Made by a program: the position numbers and the translations under genes | Source: Microbacterium sp. NIBRBAC000506063 | GTDB taxonomy: Bacteria > Actinomycetota > Actinomycetes > Actinomycetales > Microbacteriaceae | Assembly: GCF_017968845.1 (NCBI RefSeq) | Contig: NZ_CP072876.1 | Span: 2,480,001 to 2,544,000, forward strand | Direction of reading: 5' to 3' | Length of the DNA: 64,000 nt | Shown here: one piece after another, positions 39,004 through 49,325 of the stretch | Position numbering within the stretch: the first letter of the stretch is position 1 | Layout of the letters: each line of letters begins with the position of its first letter | The notes under the pieces: generated by a model | The model's database searches: none | What the model was told of the DNA's origin: nothing | The model's input: the letters and a program-made list of their open reading frames with translations, nothing else

Positions 39004-40041
39004 TGCCTCCGACGCTGGAGATCTCCCGGGCGCGCTTCCTCCAGAACATCGCCGCCGTCCAGGCGCGCATCGCGCCCTCGACGCTCATGCTGGCCATGAA
39101 GGACGACGCCTACGGTCACGGTGTGGACTGGGCCGTGGATGCGGCGATCGCGGCGGCGGAGCCGGTGACCTCCTTCGGCGGGTACGACGTGCCGACGGCG
39201 CTGCGTATCCGCCAGCGCGCCGCAGACGCCTCGGTGTTCGCCTGGGTCACCTCGGCGGACGCGGAGATCGCCGCGGCGCTGGAGGCCCGCATCGATCTCG
39301 GGGTGGGACGGCGGAGTACCTTCGCCGGGTGATCGACACAGCGCGCGCCATGGGACGCGTGGCACGGGTGCATCTGAAGATCGACACCGGACTGCATCGC
39401 AACGGCATCCGCCCGAGGACTGGTCCGCGGTGGTCTCCGAGGCGATGAGCGCGCAGCGGGCGGGTCTGATCCGCCTGGCCGGCGTCTGGAGTCATCTCGC
39501 GGAGGCCAGCGATGCGGAGGACGATCAGTCCGCGGAGGAGTTCCGGACCGCTGTCGCGATCGTGCGCGATGCAGGGGGTGACCCCGAGGCAGTGCATCTG
39601 ACCGCATCGGCGGCGTCCTGGTGGCGTCCGGAGCTGCGGGGGAGCGTCTGCCGCATCGGCGCCTTCTGCTACGGGATCCGCTCGGCCCACGGACCGCAGA
39701 TCCCCGGCGTGCTGCCGGCGGCGACTCTGCGTGCATCCGTGGTCGATGTGCGCGGCGGCGAGGCCGTTCTGGGCATCGGGGCGCTGCACGGGCTGCCGTC
39801 GTCGCTGACCGGCGCGTTCGTGGGCACCCCGCGCGGAGCGCGTGCCCTCACCCGCATCGATGCGGCGACATCCGTCGTCGGGGACGGCGCAGGTCTGCGC
39901 ATCGGCGATGCAGTGAGCATCTTCGGCCCCGGCGCTCAGGGCGAGGGCGATGCCACCTCGCTCGCGGAGCGGATCGACACCGTCGGTGAGGAGATCGTCA
40001 CACGGCTCACCGCGGAGGTGGAGCGGGTCGAGCGACCCTGA
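39003..40041 (+). CDS. AlrB: alanine-racemase-like protein with PLP lysine but degenerate C-terminal domain (two frameshifts)
   Basis: A 346-residue (repaired) alanine-racemase-fold protein. The barrel keeps the PLP lysine in MLAMKDDAYGHG (Lys33), HLKIDTGLHRNG with the Lys and substrate-binding Arg positions, and CRIGAFCYGIRSA with the Arg that contacts the PLP ring nitrogen. The C-terminal domain is short and degenerate: the SYG tyrosine motif is replaced by VLGIGALHGLPSS, and no MDxxMVD loop is seen (ALTRIDAATSVV instead). Single bases are missing near 39312 and near 39414. The ATG at 39003 overlaps the AlrA stop. It may instead be a racemase for another amino acid, or a non-racemising PLP protein. 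Confidence 0.85.
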
Positions 40042-40061
40042 TCGCGTGCGTGTCGCGCTCC

Positions 40062-40280
40062 TCAGGGAGCGTCGACGAGGCGGGCGGTCTCATCGTGCCA
40101 GGTGCTGGCGACCGCGCGCAGCTTCTCCTCGTACTTGCGACCGTGGTGCGCGCAGAAGAGGAGCTCGGAGCCGTTGACCTCGGCGGCGATGTACGCCTGG
40201 GCGCCGCAGGAGTCGCAGCGGTCGGCCGCGGTGAGGCGGAACTCGACGGTGACGGCCTCACGTTCAGTCGTTGCGTTCAT
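40062..40280 (-). CDS. Small zinc-ribbon-like protein (DUF7455-type)
   Basis: A 72-residue actinobacterial protein with CDSCGAQAYIAAEVNG and LLFCAHHGRKYEEKLRAV, i.e. CxxC plus a downstream Cys-x-His-His set that could hold one zinc. The start has a strong AAGGAGG ribosome site before the ATG at 40280. It commonly sits near sigA and parE in actinobacteria. Function unknown. A TGTATT hexamer near 40320 on this strand may be its -10. Confidence 0.8.
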   Translation of the reverse strand: MNATTEREAVTVEFRLTAADRCDSCGAQAYIAAEVNGSELLFCAHHGRKYEEKLRAVASTWHDETARLVDAP

Positions 40281-40458
40281 CTCACTGCCTCCTTCGTCTC
40301 GGGCTCCTGTGGAGTGTGCTCAATACAACCACGGTTCGCCTGGGGGTATGCCCGGGATGCGGCGTGTTTCGCTCACCGCGTACGCCATGCCGTCCAACGG
40401 AGGGACCCAGGGAGTGTCGGCGGCCAGTCGTGCTGCGGGGGAAATAGGATTGACCCTT

Positions 40459-42538
40459 GTGACTGCCGAGTATTCCGCCCACCACCTCCAGGTCCTCGAG
40501 GGACTCGAAGCGGTCCGCAAGCGCCCGGGCATGTACATCGGCTCGAACGGCTCTCCCGGTCTCATGCACTGCCTCTGGGAGATCATCGACAACGCCGTCG
40601 ACGAGGCGGTGGCCGGCAACGGCGATCGGATCGAGGTGATCCTCCGGTCGGACGGCAGCGTCGAGGTGCGCGATCACGGTCGCGGCATACCCGTCGACAT
40701 CGAGCCGCGAACAGGACTCAGCGGTGTCGAGGTCGTCTTCACCAAACTGCACGCCGGCGGCAAGTTCGGCGGCGGCTCGTATGCGGCATCCGGAGGCCTG
40801 CACGGCGTCGGCGCCTCGGTCGTCAACGCGCTCTCCGAGCGACTCGAGGTGCAGGTCGACCGCGGAGGCAAGACCTGGGCCATGTCGTTCCATCGGGGCG
40901 AGCCCGGCACGTTCGCCGACGGCGGGAAGGGCGAGCTGCGTCCGGATGCGCCCTTCACGCCCTTCGAGGAACAGAGCGAGCTGCACGTCGTCGGCAAGGC
41001 GCCGCGCGGCGCGACCGGCACGCGCGTGCGCTACTGGGCCGATCAGCAGATCTTCACCAAGGACGCGACCTTCCAGCTTCCCGAACTGGAGACCCGCGCC
41101 CGGCAGACCGCCTTCCTCGTCCCGGGCTCGAGATCGTCATCCGCGACGAGCGCGGCGAGGAGGTCGTGGAGACCTCCCACCGCTACGACGGCGGGATCGC
41201 CGAGTTCGTCGAGTTCCTCGCCCCGATGCGCCGCTGACCGACACGTGGCGCATCCAGGGCAGCGGCACCTACAAGGAGACGGTGCCCGTGCTGCAGGCGA
41301 ACGGCACGATGGCATCGACCGAGGTGGAACGCGAGTGCAAGGTCGACATCGCGGTGCGCTGGGGCACCGGGTACGAGACCGTCACGCGCTCCTTCGTGAA
41401 CATCATCGCCACACCCAAGGGGGCACCCATCAGCAGGGCTTCGAGCAGGAGCTGCTGAAGGTGCTGCGCGCGCAGGTCGATCAGAACGCGCGACGGCTCA
41501 AGGTCGGCAACGACAAGGTCGAGAAGGACGACGTGCTCGCGGGCCTCACGGCCGTGCTCACCGTCGAGGTGCCCGAGCCGCAGTTCGAGGGCCAGACCAA
41601 GGAGGTGCTCGGAACCCCGGCGGTGCGCCAGATCGTCGCGCAGGTGCTGCGCAAGGAGCTGGGCGCCCGGTTCTCCTCAACCAAGCGCGACGACAAGAAC
41701 CAGGTCTCCCTGCTGCTGGACAAGGTCGTCTCGGAGATGAAGGCGCGCGTCGCGGCGCGTACTCACAAGGAGACGCAGCGCCGCAAGAACGCGCTGGAGT
41801 CTTCGTCGCTGCCCGCGAAGCTCGTCGACTGCCGGACGAACGACGTCGCCCACTCCGAGCTGTTCATCGTCGAGGGCGACTCCGCGCTCGGCACCGCCAA
41901 ACACGCGCGCAACAGCGAGTTCCAGGCTCTGCTGCCCATCCGGGGCAAGATCCTCAACGTGCAGAAGGCGTCGGTCTCCGACATGCTCTCCAACGCCGAG
42001 TGCGCCTCGATCATCCAGGTGATCGGTGCCGGCTCCGGCCGGTCCTTCGATCTGTCCGCGGCCCGCTACGGCAAGATCATCCTCATGAGCGACGCCGACG
42101 TCGACGGTGCGCACATCCGGACGCTCCTGCTGACGCTCTTCTTCCGTTACATGCGGCCGCTCATCGAGGACGGCCGCGTCTTCGCCGCCGTGCCGCCGCT
42201 GCATCGCGTCGTCGTGATCAACCCGGCTCCAAGCCCAACGAGACGATCTACACCTACAGCGAGCAGGAACTGCACACGCTGCTGGCCAAGCTCCGCAAGG
42301 CGAACAAGCGCTGGCAGGAGCCGGTGCAGCGCTACAAGGGCCTGGGTGAGATGGACGCCGAGCAGCTGGCGACGACGACGATGGACCGCTCAGGGCGCCT
42401 GCTGCGGCGCGTCCGCATGCAGGACGCCGAAGACGCGGGTCGTGTGTTCGAGCTGCTCATGGGCAACGAGGTCGCCCGCGGCGCGACTTCATCGTGCGCT
42501 CCTCGGATCAGCTCTCGCGCGAGGCGATCGACGCCTGA
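40459..42538 (+). CDS. parE: DNA topoisomerase IV subunit B, ParE (five frameshifts)
   Basis: The ATPase subunit of type IIA topoisomerase, which decatenates chromosomes with ParC. Motifs are [11 protein letters not shown] and [10 protein letters not shown] (Bergerat ATP site), [10 protein letters not shown] and [14 protein letters not shown]. The TOPRIM residues are in [10 protein letters not shown] (about residue 471) and [32 protein letters not shown] follows. Frameshifts lie near 41132, 41233, 41427, 42232 and 42481. Repaired length is 694 residues. The GTG at 40459 gives the expected [16 protein letters not shown] start. It converges on parC. ParE rather than GyrB is called from pairing with a ParC-length subunit and the neighbourhood. 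Confidence 0.9.
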
Positions 42539-42597
42539 GCGGAGGCCTTCCGCCGTCGAACCCGTGCCGCGAGACGGAGCGGCGTGGGTCGCTCCGC

Positions 42598-45037
42598 TCA
42601 GCCGAGTGTGCGACCGACCGTGCCGATGACCGCGTCCAGCGGCTGTCCGGAGCCGTCGCGGCGCGCACCGGCCTCCGGAAGAGCGCGCACGGCGCCGTCG
42701 GGGCCGGTCGCGTAGGCGGGGCGGGGCCGACCCAGGCCAGCGTCAGCCGGTCTTCGCCCTTGAGGAAGGCGTGTGCCCGGACGCCGCCGGTGGCACGACC
42801 CTTCGCCGGGTAGTCGGCGAAGTGCGAGACCTTGGCCCTGCCGGCATCCGTTCCGGGGATGATCGACTCGGAGCCGGAGACCGTGACCACGACCGCCTCG
42901 GTCTGCGGGGCGACGACCGCGAAGTGGACGACGGATGCCGCGCCGCCGAGCTTGATGCCCGCCATACCTCCGGCGGCGGCGCCCTGCGGCCTGACCGCCG
43001 AGGCGGCGAAGCGCAGCAGCTGCGCGTCGGAGGTGACGAAGACCAGTTCGGCGTCGTCGGCGGCGTCGGCGGCACCCGCGACGGTGTCGCCGGGCTTGAG
43101 GCCGATCACCTCGACCTCGGGACGCACCGGCAGAGCCGAGGGGACGAAGCGTTTCACCACGCCCTGGGCGGTCCCGATCGCGATCGGCGTGTCGGAGTCG
43201 AAGCGCACGAAGGCCAGCACCCGCTCCCCGCGGTCGGTCAGGCCGAGATAGTCGTGGATCGGGGTTCCTGCCGCCAGCTGCACCGATGTCGCCGGCACGG
43301 ACGGCAGGTCGACGGGGGAGAAGCGCAGCACGCGCCCCGCGGTGGTGAGGGCGCCGAGCTCGCCGCGGACCGTCCCCTCGGCCGTGGCGAGGATCGCATC
43401 GTGCTTGCTGCGTCGTGCGGGCGCCGACAGGGTCGCGTCCTCGGGGAGCTCGACGCGCACCGCGCGCCCGGTCGTGGAGAGGACGAGGAGAGTCGGGGCA
43501 TCGGCGATCTGCAGATCGGCCTCGCCCGCCTTGGCGCGTCGCGGAGCGGCGGGCTTCGCATTCATCAGCAGTGTGCGGCGGGGCGTGCCGTAGGCCTCGG
43601 CGGCGGTGTCCAGCTCCTGCGCCACTTGCGCGCGCAGGAGGGCGTCGTCGGCGAGCAGCTCGCGCAGCCGCGCGATCTCGGCCTGCAGTGCATCACGTTC
43701 GGTCTCGAGCTCGATGCGGGAGAACTTCGTCAACCGGCGCAGGCGCAGCTCGAGGATGTAGTCGGCCTGCAGGTCGCTGAGGTCGAAGACCTCGCGCAGC
43801 CTTGTGCGCGCCTGCTCGGCGTCGTCGGACGAGCGGATGAGCTGGATGACCTCGTCGATGTCGAGGATCGCGACCAGCAGTCCTTCGACGAGGTGGAGGC
43901 GCTCTTCGCGGCGGGCGAGGCGGTACCGGCTGCGCCGGGTGATGACCTCGAGGCGGTGGCCACGTAGACCGAGAGCAGCTCCTTGAGCCCGAGCGTGCGG
44001 GGCTGACCGTCGACGAGGGCGACGTTGTTGATGCTGAAGGAGTCCTCCAGCGGGTGAAGCGGTACAGCTGTTCGAGAACGGCGTGCGGATCGAAGCCCGT
44101 CTTGATGCCGATCGTGATCTTCAGACCGTTCTGCCGGTCGGTGAGGTCGGTGACGTCGCTGATGCCCTGCAGTTTCTTGGACTGGACGGCGTCGCGGATC
44201 TTCTCGATGAGCCGCTCGGGCCCGACCATGTACGGCAGCTCGGTGACCACGATGCCCGTCCGCCGCGGTCCGAGCGGCTCGATGGAGGTCTTGCCGCGCA
44301 CCTTGAAGGCGCCGCGGCCGGTGGCATAGGCGTCCTTGATGCCGTCGAGCCCATGATGATGCCGCCGGAGGGGAAGTCGGGTCCGGGCACGAACTCCATG
44401 AGCTCGTCCAGGGTGGCCTCCGGGTTCTCCAGCAGATGCACGGCCGCGGCGACGACCTCGATGAGGTTGTGCGGGCCATGTTCGTCGCCATGCCGACGGC
44501 GATGCCGGCCGCGCCGTTGACGAGCAGATTCGGGAAGGCGGCGGGAAGCACCGAGGGCTGCTGGAACTGGCCGTCGTAGTTGGGGATGAAGTCGACGACG
44601 TCCTCGTCGAGGTTCTCGGTGAGGGCGAGGGCTGCGGGCGCCAGGCGCGCCTCGGTGTACCGCGATGCGGCGGGGCCGTCGTCGAGAGAGCCGAAGTTGC
44701 CGTGCCCGTCGACGAGGGGGACGCGCAGGGCGAAGGGCTGGGCCAGACGCACGAGCGCGTCGTAGATGGGGGAGTCGCCGTGGGGGTGGAGCTTTCCCAT
44801 CACCTCGCCGACGACGCGGGCGCTCTTGACGTGGCCGCGATCGGGCCGCAGGCCCATCTCCGCCATCTGGTACAGGATGCGCCGCTGCACGGGCTTGAGG
44901 CCGTCGCGGGCGTCGGGGAGCGCTCGCGAGTAGATCACCGAATAGGCGTACTCGAGGAAGGATCCCTGCATCTCGCTGGAGAGCTCGATGTCCTGGATGC
45001 GCTCCTGGACAGGTTCGGGCGACGGGGTGCGGGGCAT
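42598..45037 (-). CDS. parC: DNA topoisomerase IV subunit A, ParC (five frameshifts)
   Basis: The DNA-cleaving subunit of topoisomerase IV, about 814 residues after repair. It has [35 protein letters not shown] (quinolone-resistance region) and [10 protein letters not shown] with the catalytic tyrosine at about residue 127. A coiled-coil tower follows, then a C-terminal beta-pinwheel with repeats such as [11 protein letters not shown] and [10 protein letters not shown]. Single bases are missing near 44472, 44352, 44054, 43960 and 42720. The stop is at 42598 after GTVGRTLG. Start ATG 45037 ([18 protein letters not shown]). It converges on parE with a 59-bp gap that holds small GC hairpins. Confidence 0.9.
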
Positions 45038-45135
45038 GGGCTCCTGCCAACAACGAGAGACGACACGATGGACGCGCCCCGGAGCTCGGGTCTGAACGAG
45101 GCGATCCGGACACGGCCTGTGCGAGACTGTCCCGG

Positions 45136-46257
45136 ATGCCAATAATGCTACCGCCCGCTCCCGCATCCTCCCGGAGCGTCGTCGGGGTGGCGGGCGACCT
45201 CCTCGCCGCGCTCCGCGGGGAGTCGACCTGGCTCGCGCCGGCGCGATCGGTCGTCCTGGTGGTGGTCGACGGGCTCGGCGCGATCGCGCTGCGTGCCCAT
45301 GCCGGGCACGCGCGGACGCTGTCGGCGGCGATGGGGAAGCGCGACGTCGGCCACACGGTCTTCCCGAGCACCACCGCCTCGGCACTGACGAGCATCCTCA
45401 CCGGTGTGCAGCCCGGCGAGCACGGACTCGTCGGGTTCCGGGTGCGCGATCCGCGCCGCGACGCGCTGTTCAACCAGCTCACGGACTGGGAGAAGGCCGG
45501 GATCGATCCGCTCACCTGGCAGGGTTCGCCGACCGTCTTCGAGCGTGCGACCGCGGAGGGGAGGGATGCTTTCGCCGTGGGTGTGCGCGAATACGCCGGG
45601 AGCGGCTTCACCCGCGCTGTGCTGAGGGGGCGGGGTTCGTCCCGCCGATTCGCCCGCTGAGCGCGTCTCCCGCGCCTACGAGCTCGCCGCGACGCACCCG
45701 GCTCCGTCGTCTACTGCTACCTCCCGGAGGCCGACAAGGCCGGACACAAGCACGGGATGGACTCGCCGCGCTGGATCGCCGCGCTGGAGACGATCGACGC
45801 CGCCCTGTCGCAGCGGGTGCCCGCCGGGGTTGGCGTGCTCGTGACATCCGATCACGGGATGATCGACGTCCCCGCCCACCGGCACACGATCCTCATGCAG
45901 GGAGACGCCTGCTTGGACGGCGTGCGGCACATCGGCGGCGAGCCGCGCATGCTGCACGTGTACCTGGAGTCGGATGCCGCGCCCGCCGATGTCGCGCAGC
46001 GCTGGCTGTCCTCGCTCTCCGGAGTGGCCGAGGTCGCGACCAAGGCGGAGGCCGTCGCCGCGGGACTCTTCGGGCCGGTGGTGACCGAGGAAGCCGCGGC
46101 GCGCCTGGGCGATATCATCGTCGCCGCACGCGGGAACCGTGCGATCTATGACGGCACGGCCGAGGACCAGCGCGCCCAGGGGATGATCGGGCAGCACGGT
46201 TCGCTGACGCCGGAGGAGCGACAGGTGCCGCTCATCCGTCTCGGCGCCTTCGGGTGA
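45136..46257 (+). CDS. Alkaline phosphatase superfamily protein, nucleotide pyrophosphatase/phosphodiesterase type (three frameshifts)
   Basis: A two-zinc phosphodiesterase of about 374 residues after repair. The metal and nucleophile residues are visible: [11 protein letters not shown] (Asp), [12 protein letters not shown] (Thr nucleophile), [16 protein letters not shown] (Asp, His), [11 protein letters not shown] (Asp-His) and [13 protein letters not shown] (His). It probably hydrolyses nucleotide or phosphodiester substrates; no signal peptide is seen. Single bases are missing near 45627, 45641 and 45697. Start ATG 45136 or ATG 45145. It is divergent from parC with a 98-bp gap and converges on sepH with 12 bp. 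Confidence 0.82.
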
Positions 46258-46269
46258 GGGCCGGCCGGC

Positions 46270-47288
46270 TCAGTCGTCGGTCCGTGCGCCGAACACGATC
46301 TCGTCCCAGGAGGGCATCGCGTTGCGCCGACGCTTCCGGGCCGAGGAGGCATCCGCGAGCTCCGGTCCGGGTTCGGGCTCGGGTGCGTCCGGCTCGTCGT
46401 CCTCGAGTGCTTCGAAGAGCGCGATCGGGCTGTGCTCCTGCGTGTCGTTCTCTTCGTGCGAGGGCGCGGACTCGCGCTGTCCGCGTCGGCGGCGCAGCGC
46501 CTCGAGCAGGTCGGCGGTCTCCGCACTGGTCGTGACGTCTTCGGGGGCGCGGGTCATCGCGGCCTCCTGCACGGCGGCGTTCGCCCGCTCCGGCACGGGT
46601 GGCGCATCGGTGTCGGCCTCGGGATCGACGAGCGCACGCGGTCCGAACGCCCCGGAGTCGAAACGAGAGTCGTCCTTGTACGGCGAGGTGCGCTCGGTGT
46701 CGAGTGCGCGCAGTCGCGGGATGAGCCCGTCGGGGAGGGCGCCCTGGCGCGAGAGCTGGGTGGCGTCGGTGTTGAGGGCGCCAGCGTGCTGCTGCGCGGT
46801 TCGAAGCTCCAGCGGGCGTCATGGGCGACGTCGGATGCCGTGAACTCCAGCTTCACGGTCCAGCCGCGTTCGTCCTTCCAGCTGACCCAGCGCTCGTCGG
46901 TGGCCTCGAGGGAGGCGAGCTTGGCGCGGATGGCGGCGCCGAAGGTGGGCTGGGCCGCGGGCTCGACCTCGCTGCCCAGCAGCACGGGGACCGCGAGCGC
47001 CTGGCCGATGATGTGCTCCCGCTCGGCCACGACGGGTCCTTCGAAGCGGATGACGTCTTCGAGACTGATGCCCAGGAGCTCGGAGACCTCCGCGGAGGTG
47101 AGTCCTGAGCGGATGTGCGCCTGGATCTCCCGCGGGCTCACCGCGCTCACCGCATCCGACGTCCGCGCCTGGGCGCGTCGCATCTCGCGGCGCAGCACCT
47201 CGTCGATCGGGAGGGCGAAACGGGTGCCGGATTCCGTGGCCAGGACGAGGACGTTGTCCTCGGTGCCGACGATCGTGACGTTCTCCAT
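46270..47288 (-). CDS. sepH: Cell division protein SepH (one frameshift)
   Basis: SepH is an actinobacterial protein that binds FtsZ and promotes Z-ring assembly. The N-terminal DUF3071 region contains LATESGTRFALPIDEVLRRE and a helix-turn-helix (REIQAHIRSGLTSAEVSELL). The C-terminus carries the conserved motif MPSWDEIVFGA, preceded by a disordered acidic linker. One base is missing near 46780. Repaired length is 339 residues. The ATG at 47288 gives the canonical ENVTIVGTEDNVLVL start. It is divergent from the DUF4193 gene, as in many actinobacteria. Confidence 0.92.
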
Positions 47289-47392
47289 ACCAATGCCCTC
47301 TGGTGGGTTTGGGACCATGGTGCCACGCCGCTGTGCGAGCACCGGGAATAGACCGGGCGCGCCGTGAGTTTTCCTCCGCGGCCGAACTGCAT

Positions 47393-47421
47393 TTGCGAAA
47401 AGACGTTCCGTCATGCAAACT
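47393..47421 (+). promoter_or_regulatory. Candidate promoter for the DUF4193 gene
   Basis: TTGCGA (47393-47398) and CAAACT (47416-47421) are separated by 17 bp and lie about 55 bp before the DUF4193 start. Both hexamers match the housekeeping consensus only partly. Confidence 0.4.
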
Positions 47422-47476
47422 ATGGCCGCTGATTACCCGAATCATGCCCTCACCCACGAAAGCGGAGAACCGACGA

Positions 47477-47766
47477 ATGGCAACCGACTACGACGCCCCC
47501 GCAAGAGCGACGACGACAGCGAGTCGATCGAAGCCCTCAAGGAGCGCGTCCCGGACAAGATGTCCGGCTCGGTGGACGTCGAGGACTCTGACAACCCGTC
47601 GAGCTTCGACCTTCCGGGCGCCGACCTCTCCGACGTCGAGCTCGACGTGGTCGTCCTCCCGGCGCAGCGCGACGAGTTCACCTGCATGAGCTGCTTCCTC
47701 GTCAAGCACCGCTCGCAGCTCGACCACGAGGGTGCGGACGGGCCGATCTGCACCGAGTGCGCCTGA
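47477..47766 (+). CDS. DUF4193 protein (one frameshift)
   Basis: A 96-residue acidic actinobacterial protein. After repair it reads MATDYDAPRKSDDDSESIEA and continues through ERVPDKMSG to the C-terminal zinc-binding segment FTCMSCFLVKHRSQLDHEG ending ICTECA, with four cysteines in two CxxC pairs. One base is missing in the C run at about 47496-47501, right after the start. Function is unknown, but it is nearly universal in actinobacteria beside DUF3093, dut and sepH (M. tuberculosis Rv2699c). GGAG lies 9 bases before the ATG at 47477. Confidence 0.9.
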
Positions 47767-47781
47767 GCGTTCGCGTCGCGC

Positions 47782-48255
47782 TCAGCGTGCCGCGACGCGT
47801 GCCCGTGAGATCGCCGCGACGAGGCGGTCCGGCGTGCGTGTCGAGATCGTCCAGCTCGGCACCGGATCGGCGGGATCGATGTTCGGAACGACCACCGCGC
47901 CGTCGACCCCGCCGCGGATCAGGTGCCACCCGCGTGCGTCCAGCCCGGCTCCGCGCACGTTCGCGGCCTCGTCGCCGGTGAAGCCCTGGGGCTCGCCGAG
48001 CCAACGGGCGTCGATGTGCGCGCGACCGGCGCGCAGCACCGAGCCCTCCACGCTGACGACGGGGGAGGCGAGCACGGCGGCGATCAGCACCGCGAGGGTC
48101 GCCAGGAGCCCGAGGACGAGGGCGAGCACCGAGCCGACGGGCAGGAACGACAGACTCACCATCGGACCGGCCAGTGCGATCGCCACGAAGAACGGCAGGC
48201 TGGGCGTGAGACGCTCACGGTAGCGGGGTTGGGTGTCGTGCGGTGAGTTCTGCAT
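47782..48255 (-). CDS. DUF3093 membrane protein
   Basis: A 157-residue actinobacterial protein with two adjacent transmembrane helices (about residues 18-65; FFVAIALAGPMVSLSFLPVG and VLALVLGLLATLAVLIAAVL) and a C-terminal domain containing DARWLGEPQGFTG, GARGWHL-type sequence and a terminal SRARVAAR. Function unknown; it corresponds to Rv2698. The ATG at 48255 is divergent from dut with an 11-bp gap, and it converges on the DUF4193 gene. Confidence 0.87.
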   Translation of the reverse strand: MQNSPHDTQPRYRERLTPSLPFFVAIALAGPMVSLSFLPVGSVLALVLGLLATLAVLIAAVLASPVVSVEGSVLRAGRAHIDARWLGEPQGFTGDEAANVRGAGLDARGWHLIRGGVDGAVVVPNIDPADPVPSWTISTRTPDRLVAAISRARVAAR

Positions 48256-48266
48256 TAGCCTCAGGG

Positions 48267-48743
48267 GTGACCGATTCTGTGGACATCCCCATTATCGCCC
48301 CGGCCGTGCCGGTGTACGCCCATCCCGGTGACGCAGGGGCGGATCTGGTCTCGACCGAGACCGTCCGACTCGAGCCCGGAGCCCGGGCGCTCGTGGGCAC
48401 CGGAGTGCGCATCGCCCTGCCCGAGGGATACGCGGCGTTCGTGGTCCCGCGCAGCGGCCTGGCGGCCAAGCACGGCATCACGGTCGTCAACTCTCCGGGC
48501 ACCGTCGACGCCGGCTATCGCGGCGAGATCAAGGTCACGCTGCTGAACACCGACACCTCGAGCGCGTACGATGTGTCGGTCGGCGATCGCATCGCCCAGC
48601 TCATCATCATGCCGGTGACCCGAGCGCGATTCCTGCCCGTCGAGGAGCTGCCGGACAGCTCTCGCGGGGAGGGAGGCTTCGGCTCCACCGGGACCCAGTC
48701 GGCGGCGCAGGACGCCGCCGCACACGCAGGAAAGACATCATGA
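48267..48743 (+). CDS. dut: dUTP diphosphatase (dUTPase)
   Basis: Dut hydrolyses dUTP to dUMP, keeping uracil out of DNA and feeding dTMP synthesis. The five trimeric dUTPase motifs are visible: HPGDAGADLVS, VVPRSGLAAKHG, NSPGTVDAGYRGEIKV (catalytic Asp), GDRIAQLIIMPV and GEGGFGSTG. Length is 158 residues. The GTG at 48267 gives the expected TDSVDIPIIAPAVPVY start; a GTG at 48243 is possible but would overlap the divergent gene. The stop overlaps the DUF3710 start in ATGA. Confidence 0.95.
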   Translation: MTDSVDIPIIAPAVPVYAHPGDAGADLVSTETVRLEPGARALVGTGVRIALPEGYAAFVVPRSGLAAKHGITVVNSPGTVDAGYRGEIKVTLLNTDTSSAYDVSVGDRIAQLIIMPVTRARFLPVEELPDSSRGEGGFGSTGTQSAAQDAAAHAGKTS

Positions 48744-49325
48744 CCGACGAGAACACCCCGAGCCTGAAGGCCGCACCGGCAGGCCGCGCCACCGACGGCC
48801 CTTCGACGAATCGGAGGCCAATCCGGTCCGCCCTACATCGACCTCGGCGGCATCAAGGTGCTGCCGCGCGAGGGTCTGAACCTGCGCCTCGAGGTCGAGG
48901 AGCAGACCAAGCGGATCGTCGCGGTCGGTCTGGACTACGCCGGATCGACCCTCCAGGTGCAGCCCTTCGCGGCGCCCCGCACCGGAGGGCTCTGGCACGA
49001 GACCCGTGAACAGATCCGCGAGCAGGTCCGTCAGCAGGGCGGTCGTGTCGAGGAGCGGGAAGGGCCGCTCGGCCGGGAGCTGCTCGCCGAGGTGCCCGCC
49101 GCCGCGGCACAGGGCTCTGGACTGCGTCTCGCACGTTTCGTCGGCGTCGACGGGCCGCGCTGGTTCCTGCGCGGAGTGATCGGCGGTGCCGCGACTTCCG
49201 ATCTCGATGCTGCCGCACAGATCGAGGACCTCTTCCGGTCGATCGTCGTCGTGCGCGGCACGGTGCCCATGCCGCCGCGCGACCTCATCCCGCTCAAGAT
49301 GCCGGCGACCCCGGGTTCGGCGTGA
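48740..49325 (+). CDS. DUF3710 protein (two frameshifts)
   Basis: A 195-residue (repaired) actinobacterial protein, Rv2696c-like. Segments are PYIDLGGIKVLPREGLNLRL, VEEQTKRIVAVGLDYAGSTL, WHETREQIREQV and GVDGPRWFLRGVIGG; VRGTVPMPPRDLIPLKMP lies near the end. Single bases are missing near 48800 and near 48823, both in short C runs. It overlaps dut upstream and the DUF3159 gene downstream (GTGA), so the three are co-translated. Function unknown. Confidence 0.88.

Noticed and set aside
42539..42597. Bidirectional terminator between parE and parC.
   Set aside because: Only small GC hairpins (such as GGAGCG/CGCTCC) are present; they are too weak and too common in this genome to call with confidence.
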